Shown here: one piece after another, positions 9,528-17,370 of the stretch
How the letters are laid out: every line of letters starts with the position of its first letter
Numbering within the stretch: the stretch's first letter is position 1
Source: a virus
Virus record (IMG/VR): IMGVR_UViG_3300042261_001117
Location: 25,277 to 89,276 of that record
Reading direction: 5' to 3' (one strand)
DNA length: 64,000 nt
Program-made: the position numbers and the translations under genes
Notes under the pieces: model-generated
Seen by the model: only the letters and a program-made list of their open reading frames with translations
Told to the model about the DNA's origin: nothing
Database searches by the model: none

Positions 9528-9737
9528 ATGGAACTGACCATCCGATGCGCCAAGCATCCAGCGCAAAAGCTCGACGCGAAGATCGTCTGCCTCGCCAGCG
9601 GTGCGCACACGATCGAAGTCGAGCCGTGCTACGAGTGCCACACGACCGACGAGTGGGCGGGCTACCAAGACGGGCTGCACGACCGCCCGCGTAAGCGCGG
9701 CGGCAAGAAGCCGAACGGTGATCCGCATGAAGCGTGA
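9528..9737 (+). CDS. Small protein with cysteine/histidine cluster
   Basis: 69 aa; GGGAGGTG precedes the ATG, three bases after sbcC. It contains two separated Cys/His sites (RCAKH near the start and CYECH near residue 36) that could hold a zinc ion, and a basic C-terminus (RPRKRGGKK). No family recognised. Its 3' end overlaps the next gene by 11 bases. Confidence 0.6.
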   Translation: MELTIRCAKHPAQKLDAKIVCLASGAHTIEVEPCYECHTTDEWAGYQDGLHDRPRKRGGKKPNGDPHEA

Positions 9738-10122
9738 GCACAAGGCCATCACCACGAAGGGCGTCTCCATCGGCGGCGGGTGGTGGGAGTTGACTGCGAG
9801 CGCGCTGGACGACGACCGAAAGCCGCCGTTTCTGGCGCGCGTGTACGCGAACTCCTGGCTGATGGTCATGTGCTACGAGCGCTTCGGCGTCGAGTACGTC
9901 GGGCTGCGGCGGCATGACCGGAAGGAGTTCCAGTCCCCGTGGAGCGTGGTGCAGGAGATCAAGGAGCGCTTCTTCGCGGGCCGGTGCGCGGTGGAGTTCT
10001 ACCCCGCGCAGGACGACCTCGTGGACGACGCTCCGATGCGGTGGCTGTGGATGCTGCCGGATGACGCGCGACTCGGAGCGCTCGGGCTCGGGTGGGCAAG
10101 GGGTGGCGGAAGTCTCATGTAG
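9727..10122 (+). CDS. DUF7694-like phage protein
   Basis: 131 aa from the ATG at 9727, inside the end of the previous gene. The C-terminal half carries WSVVQEIKERFFAG, AVEFYPAQDDLVDDAP and RWLWMLP. This matches a small phage family in which an IKxE/G helix, an AVExYPA strand and an LWxLP strand recur (DUF7694 by recollection). Function unknown. Confidence 0.6.
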   Translation: MKREHKAITTKGVSIGGGWWELTASALDDDRKPPFLARVYANSWLMVMCYERFGVEYVGLRRHDRKEFQSPWSVVQEIKERFFAGRCAVEFYPAQDDLVDDAPMRWLWMLPDDARLGALGLGWARGGGSLM

Positions 10123-10131
10123 GGGGCGACC

Positions 10132-10413
10132 ATGCGGATCGCGATTCTCTGCGTGCTGGTGGTGCTGGCTGCGTGCTCGCGCGGCAACTACTGCAAGGAA
10201 GCGAAGACCATCATGGACGACTGCGGCTTCGGGCCGTCGTCGGAATCGTCGACGGCGCTGCGGTCGGCGTGCGACGCCGGAGCGGCGGACGCGGTGATGC
10301 TCGCGAAGTGCTTGATCGTGGCGGACCGCTACGAGCAGACGCGCGGGTGCTCGCAGATGCGGTTCATGACGTGCGTCGAACTGGTGTCGCGAGCACGATC
10401 CGGCAGGCTGTGA
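10132..10413 (+). CDS. Predicted lipoprotein
   Basis: 93 aa. Signal peptide with hydrophobic core ILCVLVVLAAC and lipobox LAAC (cleavage before Cys15). The mature part is ~78 residues with seven further cysteines (for example YCKEA, DDCGF, KCLIV, GCSQM), suggesting disulphides outside the cytoplasm. Phage lipoproteins of this size can act in superinfection exclusion or lysis; nothing here decides between these. It ends the upstream gene cluster, before a new promoter. Confidence 0.75.
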   Translation: MRIAILCVLVVLAACSRGNYCKEAKTIMDDCGFGPSSESSTALRSACDAGAADAVMLAKCLIVADRYEQTRGCSQMRFMTCVELVSRARSGRL

Positions 10414-10431
10414 TGGCCGGTCGAAACGGGC

Positions 10432-10461
10432 TTGACGGGAGCGGCGCGAACGGCGTAGCGT
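10432..10461 (+). promoter_or_regulatory. sigma70-like promoter of pseudoknot RNA 1
   Basis: TTGACG (10432-10437), 18 bp, TAGCGT (10456-10461). Predicted transcription start is near 10467-10468, at the first arm of the structured element that follows. Confidence 0.65.
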
Positions 10462-10465
10462 GTTC

Positions 10466-10564
10466 GTGCAACCGGCTCTGTTCACCAATCAAGCTCTCGC
10501 GCCCCCCGGTGGTGGCGACTCTTCGGAGCCGGTTGCACCCACCACCGGGGGCCACGCGAGTTTT
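10466..10564 (+). ncRNA. Pseudoknot RNA 1 (new candidate family)
   Basis: No ORF covers this gap. Four arms occur in order A-B-A'-B'. A is GTGCAACCGGCTC (10466-10478) and A' is its exact complement (10526-10538). B is CCCCCGGTGGTGG (10503-10515) and B' is its exact complement (10539-10551). This gives two perfect 13-bp stems that interlock. A' and B' are directly adjacent, allowing coaxial stacking. A CTC-TTCG-GAG mini-hairpin (10519-10528) sits between B and A' and competes with A'. CTCGCG (10496-10501) and CGCGAG (10555-10560) extend the B stem and TTTT follows, so transcription may end here. The replication-initiator gene starts 33 bases downstream. It could be a small RNA or a 5'-leader regulator. 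A second element of the same architecture lies at 23898-24000. Confidence 0.6.
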
Positions 10565-10596
10565 GTGCGCTGGGCGTAGCGTGGCGAGGAGTGCGC

Positions 10597-11709
10597 ATGG
10601 GCGGCACTAGCTGGGTACGCATGGACGCAGCGTACGACGACCATCCGGACGTTCGGCGCGCTGGGCTTGAGGGTAGCGTGGTGTTTCAGGCGCTCGTGCG
10701 CAGATCGAAGCTGTTTGGCCTCGACGGCATCGTCAGCAAGAAGTACCTCGACGTGGAGTACCTAGCGGACGTGCTGAAAGCTCCACAGGACTTCATCCAG
10801 CGCGGGCTGGTGGCGTGCTTGCGCGTTGGACTGATCCGCGACGGCGATGGCGGCGTGACGATACCAGGGTGGGATCGCTTCCAGAGTCCCGACACGTTGC
10901 GGAAGCAGCGCTACACGGAACGGCACGGACGAGACGCAGCAGATGGTGCGCAGCAGGTTGATCCGTTCCTGTCCGTTCCAAGAACGGACGAGAACGGACG
11001 AGAACGGATTGGAACGGATTGTCCGTCTGACGTGACGGTACGTGACGAGACAGGACGTGACGAGACGCACGAGCACTGCGCGCGCGCGCGTACGCACGAG
11101 GATTCGACCCCAGCACCCGCCGCACCGACCACGCCGCCGCCTGATCCCGCGCGGCTCGCTGCGATCCGAAACGAGATGGCCATGGCGGACGCGCAGCGAG
11201 AAGCCGAGAGCGGCGTGCGTGTGCGCCCACTTCGCGTCGATCCGGAGCGCGAGGCCCGTGACGCCGCGTGGGCGGAAGAGATGGCGCTAGCGGCCAACGT
11301 CGCGCACGACGACGGCAAGATCCTCTCGGTCTACCAGCACTGGCTCGACTCCGCGGGTTTGCCTCCGCGCTGCATGTGCCCCGACGACCTGTACATGGGC
11401 AAGACGTTCCGACTGCTGGTGCTGGAGCGGCTGAGAGACGGGCTGACCTACGACGACATGAAGCGGGCGATCACGTCGTGCCACGGAAGCAAGCGGCATC
11501 AGGAGCGCGGCGTGTCGGGGTGGGGCGCTATCCTGCGGTCGCTCTCGACGGTGCAGGAGTTCATGGCAATCGCCAACGCGAAGGCCAAGCCGCAGCAGCG
11601 ATCGGGTAGGCTGTCTGACGAGGAATTCGCGAAGCGGTACGAGGAGCGCAAGGCGGAGAAGGCGCGGAACGAGGCGCTGCTGGCACAACACGGTCGGGGT
11701 CCGAGATGA
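10597..11709 (+). CDS. Replication initiator / replisome-organiser-like protein
   Basis: 370 aa; GAGGAG 6 bases before the ATG. Residues ~1-105 look like a winged-helix DNA-binding domain (FQALVRRSKLFGLDG, DVLKAPQDFIQRGLVACLRVGLI, ending WDRFQSPDTLRKQRYTERHG), as in phage O/DnaD-type initiators. Residues ~115-200 are a low-complexity linker. The C-terminal region (ILSVYQHWLDSAG, LLVLERLRDGLTYDDMKRAI) resembles domains that contact the helicase loader. The linker-coding DNA contains a phased repeat array (10962-11027), reminiscent of the lambda origin inside gene O. It is followed by a loader-like gene overlapping by ATGA. Confidence 0.6.
   Translation: MGGTSWVRMDAAYDDHPDVRRAGLEGSVVFQALVRRSKLFGLDGIVSKKYLDVEYLADVLKAPQDFIQRGLVACLRVGLIRDGDGGVTIPGWDRFQSPDTLRKQRYTERHGRDAADGAQQVDPFLSVPRTDENGRERIGTDCPSDVTVRDETGRDETHEHCARARTHEDSTPAPAAPTTPPPDPARLAAIRNEMAMADAQREAESGVRVRPLRVDPEREARDAAWAEEMALAANVAHDDGKILSVYQHWLDSAGLPPRCMCPDDLYMGKTFRLLVLERLRDGLTYDDMKRAITSCHGSKRHQERGVSGWGAILRSLSTVQEFMAIANAKAKPQQRSGRLSDEEFAKRYEERKAEKARNEALLAQHGRGPR
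10962..11027 (+). repeat. 10-bp-phased iteron-like array (candidate origin)
   Basis: The heptamer GAACGGA or its complement TCCGTTC starts at 10962, 10972 (complement), 10982, 10992, 11002 and 11012 (direct). A degenerate TCCGTCT follows at 11022. Spacing is exactly 10 bp, one helical turn, so all sites face the same side of the DNA. Ten is not a multiple of three, so the repeat cannot be an amino-acid repeat and the constraint is on DNA. The array lies within the initiator gene. Confidence 0.65.
11030..11062 (+). repeat. Second short repeat set, ACGTGACG x3
   Basis: ACGTGACG occurs at 11030-11037, 11040-11047 and 11055-11062 (spacing 10 and 15), directly after the phased array. The last two copies extend to CGTGACGAGAC. 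A purely alternating purine-pyrimidine run rich in CG follows at 11077-11096. Probably part of the same DNA-level element. Confidence 0.5.
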
Positions 11710-12407
11710 ACCAGACTCAATGGCGCACCCACTGGAACAGTTTGCTGATCGGGTACCAGCGACGAGACGCCAGCGAGGAAGAGGAGCTTCTGTACCTGGA
11801 GCACCTCGAGAAGTGGCAGCCGGAGATCGTCGCGGCTGCGGTAAACGCTGCACTGGAGGAGGAGTCGTACTTCCCGCGCATCCAGTCTCTGGTGTCGCGA
11901 TGCCAGCAGATCGAGCACGACGCCCGGCGGGAAGCTGCGAACTCAAGGCCACGACCGGCGGAGGAGTACGACGCGAACGCGCGCACGTACGCGTGCAGGA
12001 ACTGCCTCGACACGGGCATGATCGACTGCACGATTCCGCGCGGGAAGCATCTGATCGTCGGCATGGACGGGCGGCTGCGGTTCCGAGACGCGCGGTCGAC
12101 GTCGGTGACGTTCTACTCGAACTGCCGCGTGCGCTGCACGTGCGATCGTGGGCTGGCGAAGCCCGCGTCGTTCGGCGCGCTGTTCTCGCCGGTGATGTTC
12201 CGAGCGCTGGGCTGGTGGGCGAACAGGCAGCACGCGCACATCAACGCCATCCACGGCTTCCGGGTGTTCGCGTCGTCGGAGGAATACGTCGCGTGGGCGG
12301 AGGAGCAGGTTGGCAGGGTGGTGCCGGGCTCGCATCGAGCGCCGGATCGAGCGCCGGAGTATCAGGATCGGCGCGTGACCGACTTCGACAGCGAGGTGAA
12401 CTTCTGA
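11706..12407 (+). CDS. Putative helicase loader-like zinc protein
   Basis: 233 aa, starting in an ATGA overlap with the initiator gene. The N-terminal ~70 residues (YQRRDASEEEELLYLEHLEK and YFPRIQSLVSRCQQ) resemble the helical domain of small phage helicase-loader/inhibitor proteins. The middle has CRNCLDTG and, after a gap, CRVRCTC, a plausible split zinc ribbon. No Walker motif is present, so it is not a DnaC-type ATPase. The role is inferred from position between initiator and resolvase. Confidence 0.45.
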   Translation: MNQTQWRTHWNSLLIGYQRRDASEEEELLYLEHLEKWQPEIVAAAVNAALEEESYFPRIQSLVSRCQQIEHDARREAANSRPRPAEEYDANARTYACRNCLDTGMIDCTIPRGKHLIVGMDGRLRFRDARSTSVTFYSNCRVRCTCDRGLAKPASFGALFSPVMFRALGWWANRQHAHINAIHGFRVFASSEEYVAWAEEQVGRVVPGSHRAPDRAPEYQDRRVTDFDSEVNF

Positions 12408-12964
12408 TGGACACGCTGGTGGTGTCGGTTGACCCTGGAACGGTCGGAGCGGTGGCGGTCGTGCGCTATCCGCACGCGGCGGACGTCGCGTCGATCCGCA
12501 AGGCGGTGGTCGGCGTGATCGAGTGGGGGCGTCGTGCAGGACAGACGCTCGAGACGGGGTCGCTGGCAGGTGCGTGCGCGGCGGTGAGCGAGATCGAGAA
12601 GCTGATCGCCACGACGGGCGTCGAGCGGGTGTTCGTGCGCTGCGAGACGGTGTGGGTTCCCCGCGGTGGAGCAAAGCGCCCGACGTCTCCGAAGAGCTTC
12701 CTCGGGCCCGCGATGGCGCTGGGCTGCTTCCTGCCGCTGGCGAGACCGATCGGGTTCTACGAACTGATGGCGCCGGACGAGTGGCGCAAGCTGCAGGGAT
12801 GGACGTGGCCGCGCGGGAAGTCGCACCGCGAGCAGGCAAAGGCCTACGCCGAGCAGCGGGCACTGGCGTTCATGGGTGATTGGGGCATGTCAGACCACGC
12901 TGCGGAGGCGCTGTGCATGGGGCTGGTGCCGCCGCCGATGGAAGTCGCGCGGGGGAAGCGATGA
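12407..12964 (+). CDS. RuvC-like Holliday junction resolvase
   Basis: 185 aa; TGATG overlap with the previous gene. RNase H-fold acidic residues are in place: D9 in VSVDPGTVGA, E80 in RCETVW, and D163-H164 plus E167 in SDHAAEALCMG, matching the RuvC pattern. Such phage enzymes cut four-way and branched DNA before packaging. The basic segment between E80 and D163 fits a DNA-binding loop. Confidence 0.85.
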   Translation: MDTLVVSVDPGTVGAVAVVRYPHAADVASIRKAVVGVIEWGRRAGQTLETGSLAGACAAVSEIEKLIATTGVERVFVRCETVWVPRGGAKRPTSPKSFLGPAMALGCFLPLARPIGFYELMAPDEWRKLQGWTWPRGKSHREQAKAYAEQRALAFMGDWGMSDHAAEALCMGLVPPPMEVARGKR

Positions 12965-13383
12965 AGATCGTCCGCGTCTACTGCACGCACTGCGCGGGCA
13001 AGCACTCGCTGAATGGAAAGCGCGGTCGTCTGCGCTTCACGCCGACCGGGATCGGATTCCGACCGGACGGCGCGACGGAGTACATCGCGCTGAACGCCAA
13101 GACCGTCGAGGAGGGGCGCGTGACGATCGTGCTGAACGGCGGGCGCGACGAGCGCAGCGTGTCGGTGTTCGTTCGACAGCCGCTTCCGCCGGACCCCGAT
13201 CGCGCGCTTCGCGAGGTGCGCTCGGCTGCTGAAGCTCGCAACGGCAAGAAGCCGTCGCGGTGGACGGACGTCGAGCCACCTGCGGACGCTGACAGCGACT
13301 ACGGCATCGACCGTGCGCAGACCGGCGTCGATGCAGACGACCTGGGCATCGAGGAGTTCAACGACTCGAACGGGGATGAGTAG
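12961..13383 (+). CDS. Unknown protein with CxxC near N-terminus
   Basis: 140 aa; ATGA overlap with the resolvase gene. It begins with a short strand and CTHC, then a beta-rich region (YIALNAKTVEEGRVTIVLNG). The last ~40 residues are acidic and likely disordered (PPADADSDYGIDRAQTG). Not recognised. Confidence 0.6.
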   Translation: MKIVRVYCTHCAGKHSLNGKRGRLRFTPTGIGFRPDGATEYIALNAKTVEEGRVTIVLNGGRDERSVSVFVRQPLPPDPDRALREVRSAAEARNGKKPSRWTDVEPPADADSDYGIDRAQTGVDADDLGIEEFNDSNGDE

Positions 13384-13387
13384 CGCC

Positions 13388-13867
13388 ATGGGGTTTCCTC
13401 TGGATGCAGGGACACGCGCGTCGATGGTTGGCAGGAGGATCGTCGCCCTACCTGCCAGGACTGCAGCGGGCGTTGTGATGAGCGTCGACCTGATGTTCGC
13501 GACGTGTCTGGTCGACGAGGACGAATACGGGCGCGCGCTGCCGCCGATGGAGCACCGGCGCGCGCGCTACACGATCCCGCACTCTGGCGCGCAGCCGTGG
13601 GCGTTCGATCTTGAGCGGCCGGAGGATCGAGCGCGGTGGGCGCTGGAGATCGCCAACGCGGGATCCGCGGAGTACGCGCTGCGAGACGCGGTCGAGGTCG
13701 TTGCGAACTGCGGTGTGACGAACGACCAGATCGCGGACGCAGCACGCATGGCGCTGGTGTTTGACGGCAGCACGACGGCGTGGAACCTGCAGGGGCTGCT
13801 CGTGCTCGAGAACCTGCTGCGGAAGCAGCGCGGGATGCCGCCGCACGAGTTCGGCGGGAAGGAGTAG
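13388..13867 (+). CDS. Unknown protein
   Basis: 159 aa from the ATG at 13388. An in-frame ATG at 13376 overlaps the previous gene and would add four residues. Not recognised. Contains VVMSVDLMFATCLVDEDEYG and a helical C-terminus (NLQGLLVLENLLRKQRGMPP). It lies directly upstream of the radical SAM gene. Confidence 0.55.
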   Translation: MGFPLDAGTRASMVGRRIVALPARTAAGVVMSVDLMFATCLVDEDEYGRALPPMEHRRARYTIPHSGAQPWAFDLERPEDRARWALEIANAGSAEYALRDAVEVVANCGVTNDQIADAARMALVFDGSTTAWNLQGLLVLENLLRKQRGMPPHEFGGKE

Positions 13868-13870
13868 ACG

Positions 13871-14689
13871 ATGGCTGGGATCTACGAGCCTCGCGGGCGC
13901 GCACTGGAGTACAGCCCGCTGGCGCTCAACCTGTACAACGGCTGTGACCACGCGTGCTCGTACTGCTACAACCGGCGCATTTACCGGTCGAACTGGACGG
14001 CCGACGCGAAGCCCATGGCGTGGCTCACGCTCGACGCGCTGCAGAAGACGTGCGAGAAGTACGCGGGCAGCCTCGATCAGGTGCTGCTGTCCTTCGTCGG
14101 CGACCCGTACTGCGCGGCGGACGAACGCGAGCGCTGGACGCGCGTGGCGCTGGAAGCGCTGCTGCACAACCGCATTCCCGCTGCGGTGCTGACGAAGGGC
14201 GGCAATCGCTGTCTGCGGGACGTGGACCTGTTCCGCGCGTTCGGTCGGTCGATCATGGTCGGTGCGACCATCACCGGCATGGACGACCTCGAGTCCGGCG
14301 CCGCGACGAACCAGCATCGCTGCGACGTGCTCGATGAACTGGCTCGGTGCGGTGTGCCCACCTGGGCGTCGTTTGAGCCGGTCATCGACCCGGAGAAGTC
14401 GTTGGCGTGGCTGGCGTACGTGCTTGATCGCGGTGCGGTGTGGATGGTCAAGATCGGCAAGTGCAACCAGTGGGGCGGGTGCGACGACTCGAAGATCGAC
14501 TGGGCCAAGTTCCTGGCCAACGCGGTCGGCATCTGCGAGGAGTCGACGGTGCGGTACTACATCAAGGACTCGCTGTGGATCGCGGCGGGGCGGCCGGAGT
14601 TCGTGTACGTCAACCACGCGGTGGCGATGGACGACGGCCACCGCAACCCGCGGCTGTTCCAATCGGAGCCGTTCGGAAAGGTGGCATGA
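13871..14689 (+). CDS. Radical SAM protein (SplB/Rv2578c-like)
   Basis: 272 aa. Iron-sulphur motif CDHACSYC at residues 25-32 (C25, C29, C32), preceded by EYSPLALNLYNG, as in the spore-photoproduct-lyase-like radical SAM group. Later blocks include LSFVGDPY, AVLTKGGNRCLRD, ATITGMDD and WASFEPVIDPEKS, which fit the TIM-barrel strands. Radical SAM enzymes cleave S-adenosylmethionine to start radical chemistry. The phage substrate is unknown. Neighbouring nucleic-acid genes (RuvC-like, Dam-like) make DNA repair or base modification plausible. Confidence 0.85.
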   Translation: MAGIYEPRGRALEYSPLALNLYNGCDHACSYCYNRRIYRSNWTADAKPMAWLTLDALQKTCEKYAGSLDQVLLSFVGDPYCAADERERWTRVALEALLHNRIPAAVLTKGGNRCLRDVDLFRAFGRSIMVGATITGMDDLESGAATNQHRCDVLDELARCGVPTWASFEPVIDPEKSLAWLAYVLDRGAVWMVKIGKCNQWGGCDDSKIDWAKFLANAVGICEESTVRYYIKDSLWIAAGRPEFVYVNHAVAMDDGHRNPRLFQSEPFGKVA

Positions 14690-14985
14690 TGGCTGGCATC
14701 GCGATTCACTGCGGGCTGTCGGTGCGTGGCGCCATCCACCGCGCGTCTGCCACGAAGAAGCGCTCGTACCTGAAGGGCATGTTCAAGCACCCGAGCGGCA
14801 CGCGGTCTATGACGCCCGACGAGGCGTTCGAACTGCTGCTCGACGAGTTGTCGAAGGGACACGAGGTGCTTCCGTTCAGCGACTCGTGCAAGAACTGGGA
14901 CTGGAAGCACGGGTGCAGGTGCGCGCAAGTGGCGCGAGCGCAGGCAGAGCAGGTGTCCGGAAATTCCGGAGACGTGACGCCGTGA
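14686..14985 (+). CDS. Small unknown protein
   Basis: 99 aa; ATGATG overlaps the radical SAM stop, with two possible in-frame Met starts. It has a basic N-terminus (SATKKRSYLKGMFKHPSG) and a helical centre. It ends in a GTGA overlap with the methyltransferase gene, so the two are probably translated together. Not recognised. Confidence 0.55.
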   Translation: MMAGIAIHCGLSVRGAIHRASATKKRSYLKGMFKHPSGTRSMTPDEAFELLLDELSKGHEVLPFSDSCKNWDWKHGCRCAQVARAQAEQVSGNSGDVTP

Positions 14986-15869
14986 AGTCGCCAATCGTGT
15001 ACTTCGGCAAGAAGGCCTCGGTGGCCGACGTCATATGGGCGCGGCTCGGCGACGTGCGCCGGTACGTGGAGCCGTTCTTCGGGAGCGGCTCCGTGCTGCT
15101 CTCGCGCCCGGCGCTGCCGACGCGCGTCGAGATCGCCAACGACGACTCGGTCTACGTGGCGAACTTCTTCCGCGCGATGCAGTCAGACCCGGACGGCGTC
15201 GCGCGCGCTGCTCGATGGCCGAAGCACGAGTGCGAGATCGCCGCGCGACACCGCTGGCTGCTGGCCCGGCACGACGAACTGAAGCGCGACCTCATGGACA
15301 ACGCAGAGAAGTACGACGCGCAGGCGGCTGGATGGTGGCTGTGGGGCAACGCGGCGTGGCTCGGGAGCGGCTGGTGCACAGTCGGGCGGAACTGCAACCG
15401 GACGCAGGTTCCGCATCCGACGCCACAGGGGTACTGGGCCATCGACGACTTTGAGAGCTACGCCCGCGAGATGCAGGAGCGGCTGTTGCGGGTGATGTTC
15501 ATGTGCGGCGACTGGACGCGCGCGGTGACGACAGCGATGCTCGGGCTCCATGCTTCCAACTGCGTCACCGGCGTGCTGCTTGACCCGCCGTACGACGCTG
15601 GGACGGGCGCGTTCTACACGAGCGACCAGCGGTCGGTCTGGCACGACGCGCAGCGGTGGGCAATCGAGCACGGCGACGACCCCGGACTGCGGATCGTGCT
15701 CTGCGGGTACGACGGCGTCGGCGAGGCGATGCCGCCAGAATGGGAAACGGTGCACTGGGACACCGGAGGAGCCTACGGCACGGCAGAGAGCACCGCGAAC
15801 AAGGAGAACGGGAAACGCGAGGTGCTGTACTTCTCGCCGCACTGCAACCGCCAGATGGCGCTGTTGTGA
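14982..15869 (+). CDS. Dam-like DNA adenine-N6 methyltransferase
   Basis: 295 aa from a GTG start overlapping the previous stop. Motif I (SAM binding) is FFGSGS (32-37) and motif IV (catalytic) is DPPY (201-204). A helical region with the sequence YDAQAAGWWLWGNAAW lies between them, as in D12-class enzymes. The N-terminal VYFGKKASVADVIWARLG is the family's usual opening. It methylates adenine-N6, probably to protect phage DNA from host restriction or to mark it. No cognate restriction gene is adjacent. Confidence 0.88.
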   Translation: MKSPIVYFGKKASVADVIWARLGDVRRYVEPFFGSGSVLLSRPALPTRVEIANDDSVYVANFFRAMQSDPDGVARAARWPKHECEIAARHRWLLARHDELKRDLMDNAEKYDAQAAGWWLWGNAAWLGSGWCTVGRNCNRTQVPHPTPQGYWAIDDFESYAREMQERLLRVMFMCGDWTRAVTTAMLGLHASNCVTGVLLDPPYDAGTGAFYTSDQRSVWHDAQRWAIEHGDDPGLRIVLCGYDGVGEAMPPEWETVHWDTGGAYGTAESTANKENGKREVLYFSPHCNRQMALL

Positions 15870-15907
15870 TGTCGCGATGCGAAAGCAAGACGCGCACCGG
15901 AACGGCA

Positions 15908-15937
15908 TTGACGCCGTTGGCAACCTGTGTTGAGAAT
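15908..15937 (+). promoter_or_regulatory. Possible promoter
   Basis: TTGACG (15908-15913), 18 bp, GAGAAT (15932-15937). The -10 element is weak. It lies in the 106-base gap before the gene at 15976. Confidence 0.4.
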
Positions 15938-15975
15938 GGGCGCGACGGTAGCACACGATGAAAGGAGCACCTCCC

Positions 15976-17370
15976 ATGCCGCGACACCGAACGACCACCC
16001 CCGACGAGCGCAAGCGCAAAGCGCTCGAGGCGAGGCGCGAGCCGATCAAGCTCGCGTCGCTCGTTAGCACGCTCAAGCTTCAGATCGACGACCTGCAGCG
16101 CAAGCTCGCGTCGGCGGACGCGCGGACGGCGCAGGCCGTCGGCATCGCCACGCACGAGCTTCGCGACGAACTCGAGCGCTTCCGCGCGGCGAAGGCGGTC
16201 CACGTGCCGCACCAGTTCGCGGACGAGGCTCGCAGCGCGGTCGAGAAGCTCGCGACGGACTTCCTCGCGCCGCTCTCGGAGCGGTGGAACGCGCTCGATC
16301 AGACCAACGTCCGCATGCGCGAGGAACTGAGCGCCGCGCTGGACCGCGAGCAAGCGCTGCTCGAGCGTGTCGAGTCGTCCGCCCGCGACGACGCGGCACT
16401 GATCGGTGAGATGAACGCGGCGAAGGCCGCGCAGATGGAACTGCTACTGGCGCTCCGCAACGCGTACGAGGACGGCGTCGCGCCGCCGTGGCTGGTGCGG
16501 TTCGCCAAGGCGTTCCACGACGCGCCGAATGGCAAGCTGAAGGACGAGCAGGCGACGGCGCTGTTCAACCGCGTCTACCGCTGGGCGATGGAGCAGGCGC
16601 GCGACGCCGCGCGCGACGTCAAGTCCGCGCTGGAGCGCGCGCGCGACGCGGCGTCCAAGAGCCCGCAGCCGCTGCAGGTCGGAACGTCGGCGGATGCAGG
16701 GCCGGGCTCTGCCGACAACGCGAAGGTGATCGAGGTCGCGGACGCGCTCGGCGTCCGGCTGGTCGATCCGGTCGCGGAGGAGTGGGAGTTGCGCTGGGTG
16801 GACGAGGACGGCAACCTCGCCATCGAGGTCGTGAGCGCGAGCCCCGCCGCAGTGGCGCAGGAGATCGCGGCGATCGTCCGCAAGCGGCCGATGCTCCGCA
16901 ACGTGATGGTCGAGACCAACGGCGTGGGCTCGATCGTGTACGAGACGCTGCGTCAGGAAGACCTGCAGGTGTGGGTGGAAGCGCACGTGACGACGAACGC
17001 CTCGCCGTTCCCGGAGCCCGCGCTGATGCGTCTGCCCGCGTGCGGGCACCGCAAGATGAAGGAGCCGGGCGAGTGCGACAACACCGCGACGCAGGAGCGC
17101 GACGGCGGGCTGGCGGTGTGCGGGCAACTGAAGCCGGGCGTGATCGACGGCAAGCCGGTCCCTCCCGCCGGGTGCGCGCACTACGAGATGCTGAACGCCG
17201 CGTCGAAGTCCGCTGGCGCCATCCGCGAAGCGCTCGAGCACACGGTCGGAGAAGAGCCCGGCGTCCCGATGCCCGGCGACAAGCCGAACTGCCACATCCC
17301 CGTCTCGTTCCGCGTGGTGAAGGACGACGAGGCGGTCGACGAGCAGCACCAGAACGGGGTGACGCCATGA
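15976..17370 (+). CDS. Unknown coiled-coil protein with cysteine-containing C-terminus
   Basis: 464 aa from the ATG at 15976, preceded by AAAGGAG; an upstream in-frame ATG at 15958 precedes that ribosome site and is rejected. Residues ~10-230 are strongly helical with heptad-like Leu/Ala spacing (LVSTLKLQIDDLQRKLASAD). From ~245 there is a compact region (ADALGVRLVDPVAEEWELRW). Residues ~345-400 hold several cysteines (LPACGHRKMKEPGECDN, AVCGQLKPG), possibly a zinc site. The OB-fold/HD nuclease gene follows with an ATGA overlap. Confidence 0.65.
   Translation: MPRHRTTTPDERKRKALEARREPIKLASLVSTLKLQIDDLQRKLASADARTAQAVGIATHELRDELERFRAAKAVHVPHQFADEARSAVEKLATDFLAPLSERWNALDQTNVRMREELSAALDREQALLERVESSARDDAALIGEMNAAKAAQMELLLALRNAYEDGVAPPWLVRFAKAFHDAPNGKLKDEQATALFNRVYRWAMEQARDAARDVKSALERARDAASKSPQPLQVGTSADAGPGSADNAKVIEVADALGVRLVDPVAEEWELRWVDEDGNLAIEVVSASPAAVAQEIAAIVRKRPMLRNVMVETNGVGSIVYETLRQEDLQVWVEAHVTTNASPFPEPALMRLPACGHRKMKEPGECDNTATQERDGGLAVCGQLKPGVIDGKPVPPAGCAHYEMLNAASKSAGAIREALEHTVGEEPGVPMPGDKPNCHIPVSFRVVKDDEAVDEQHQNGVTP

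Noticed and set aside
10466-10564. HDV-like self-cleaving ribozyme
   Set aside because: Arm order partly fits, but the first stem is 13 bp, not 7, and no helix separates A' and B' as the fourth HDV stem would.
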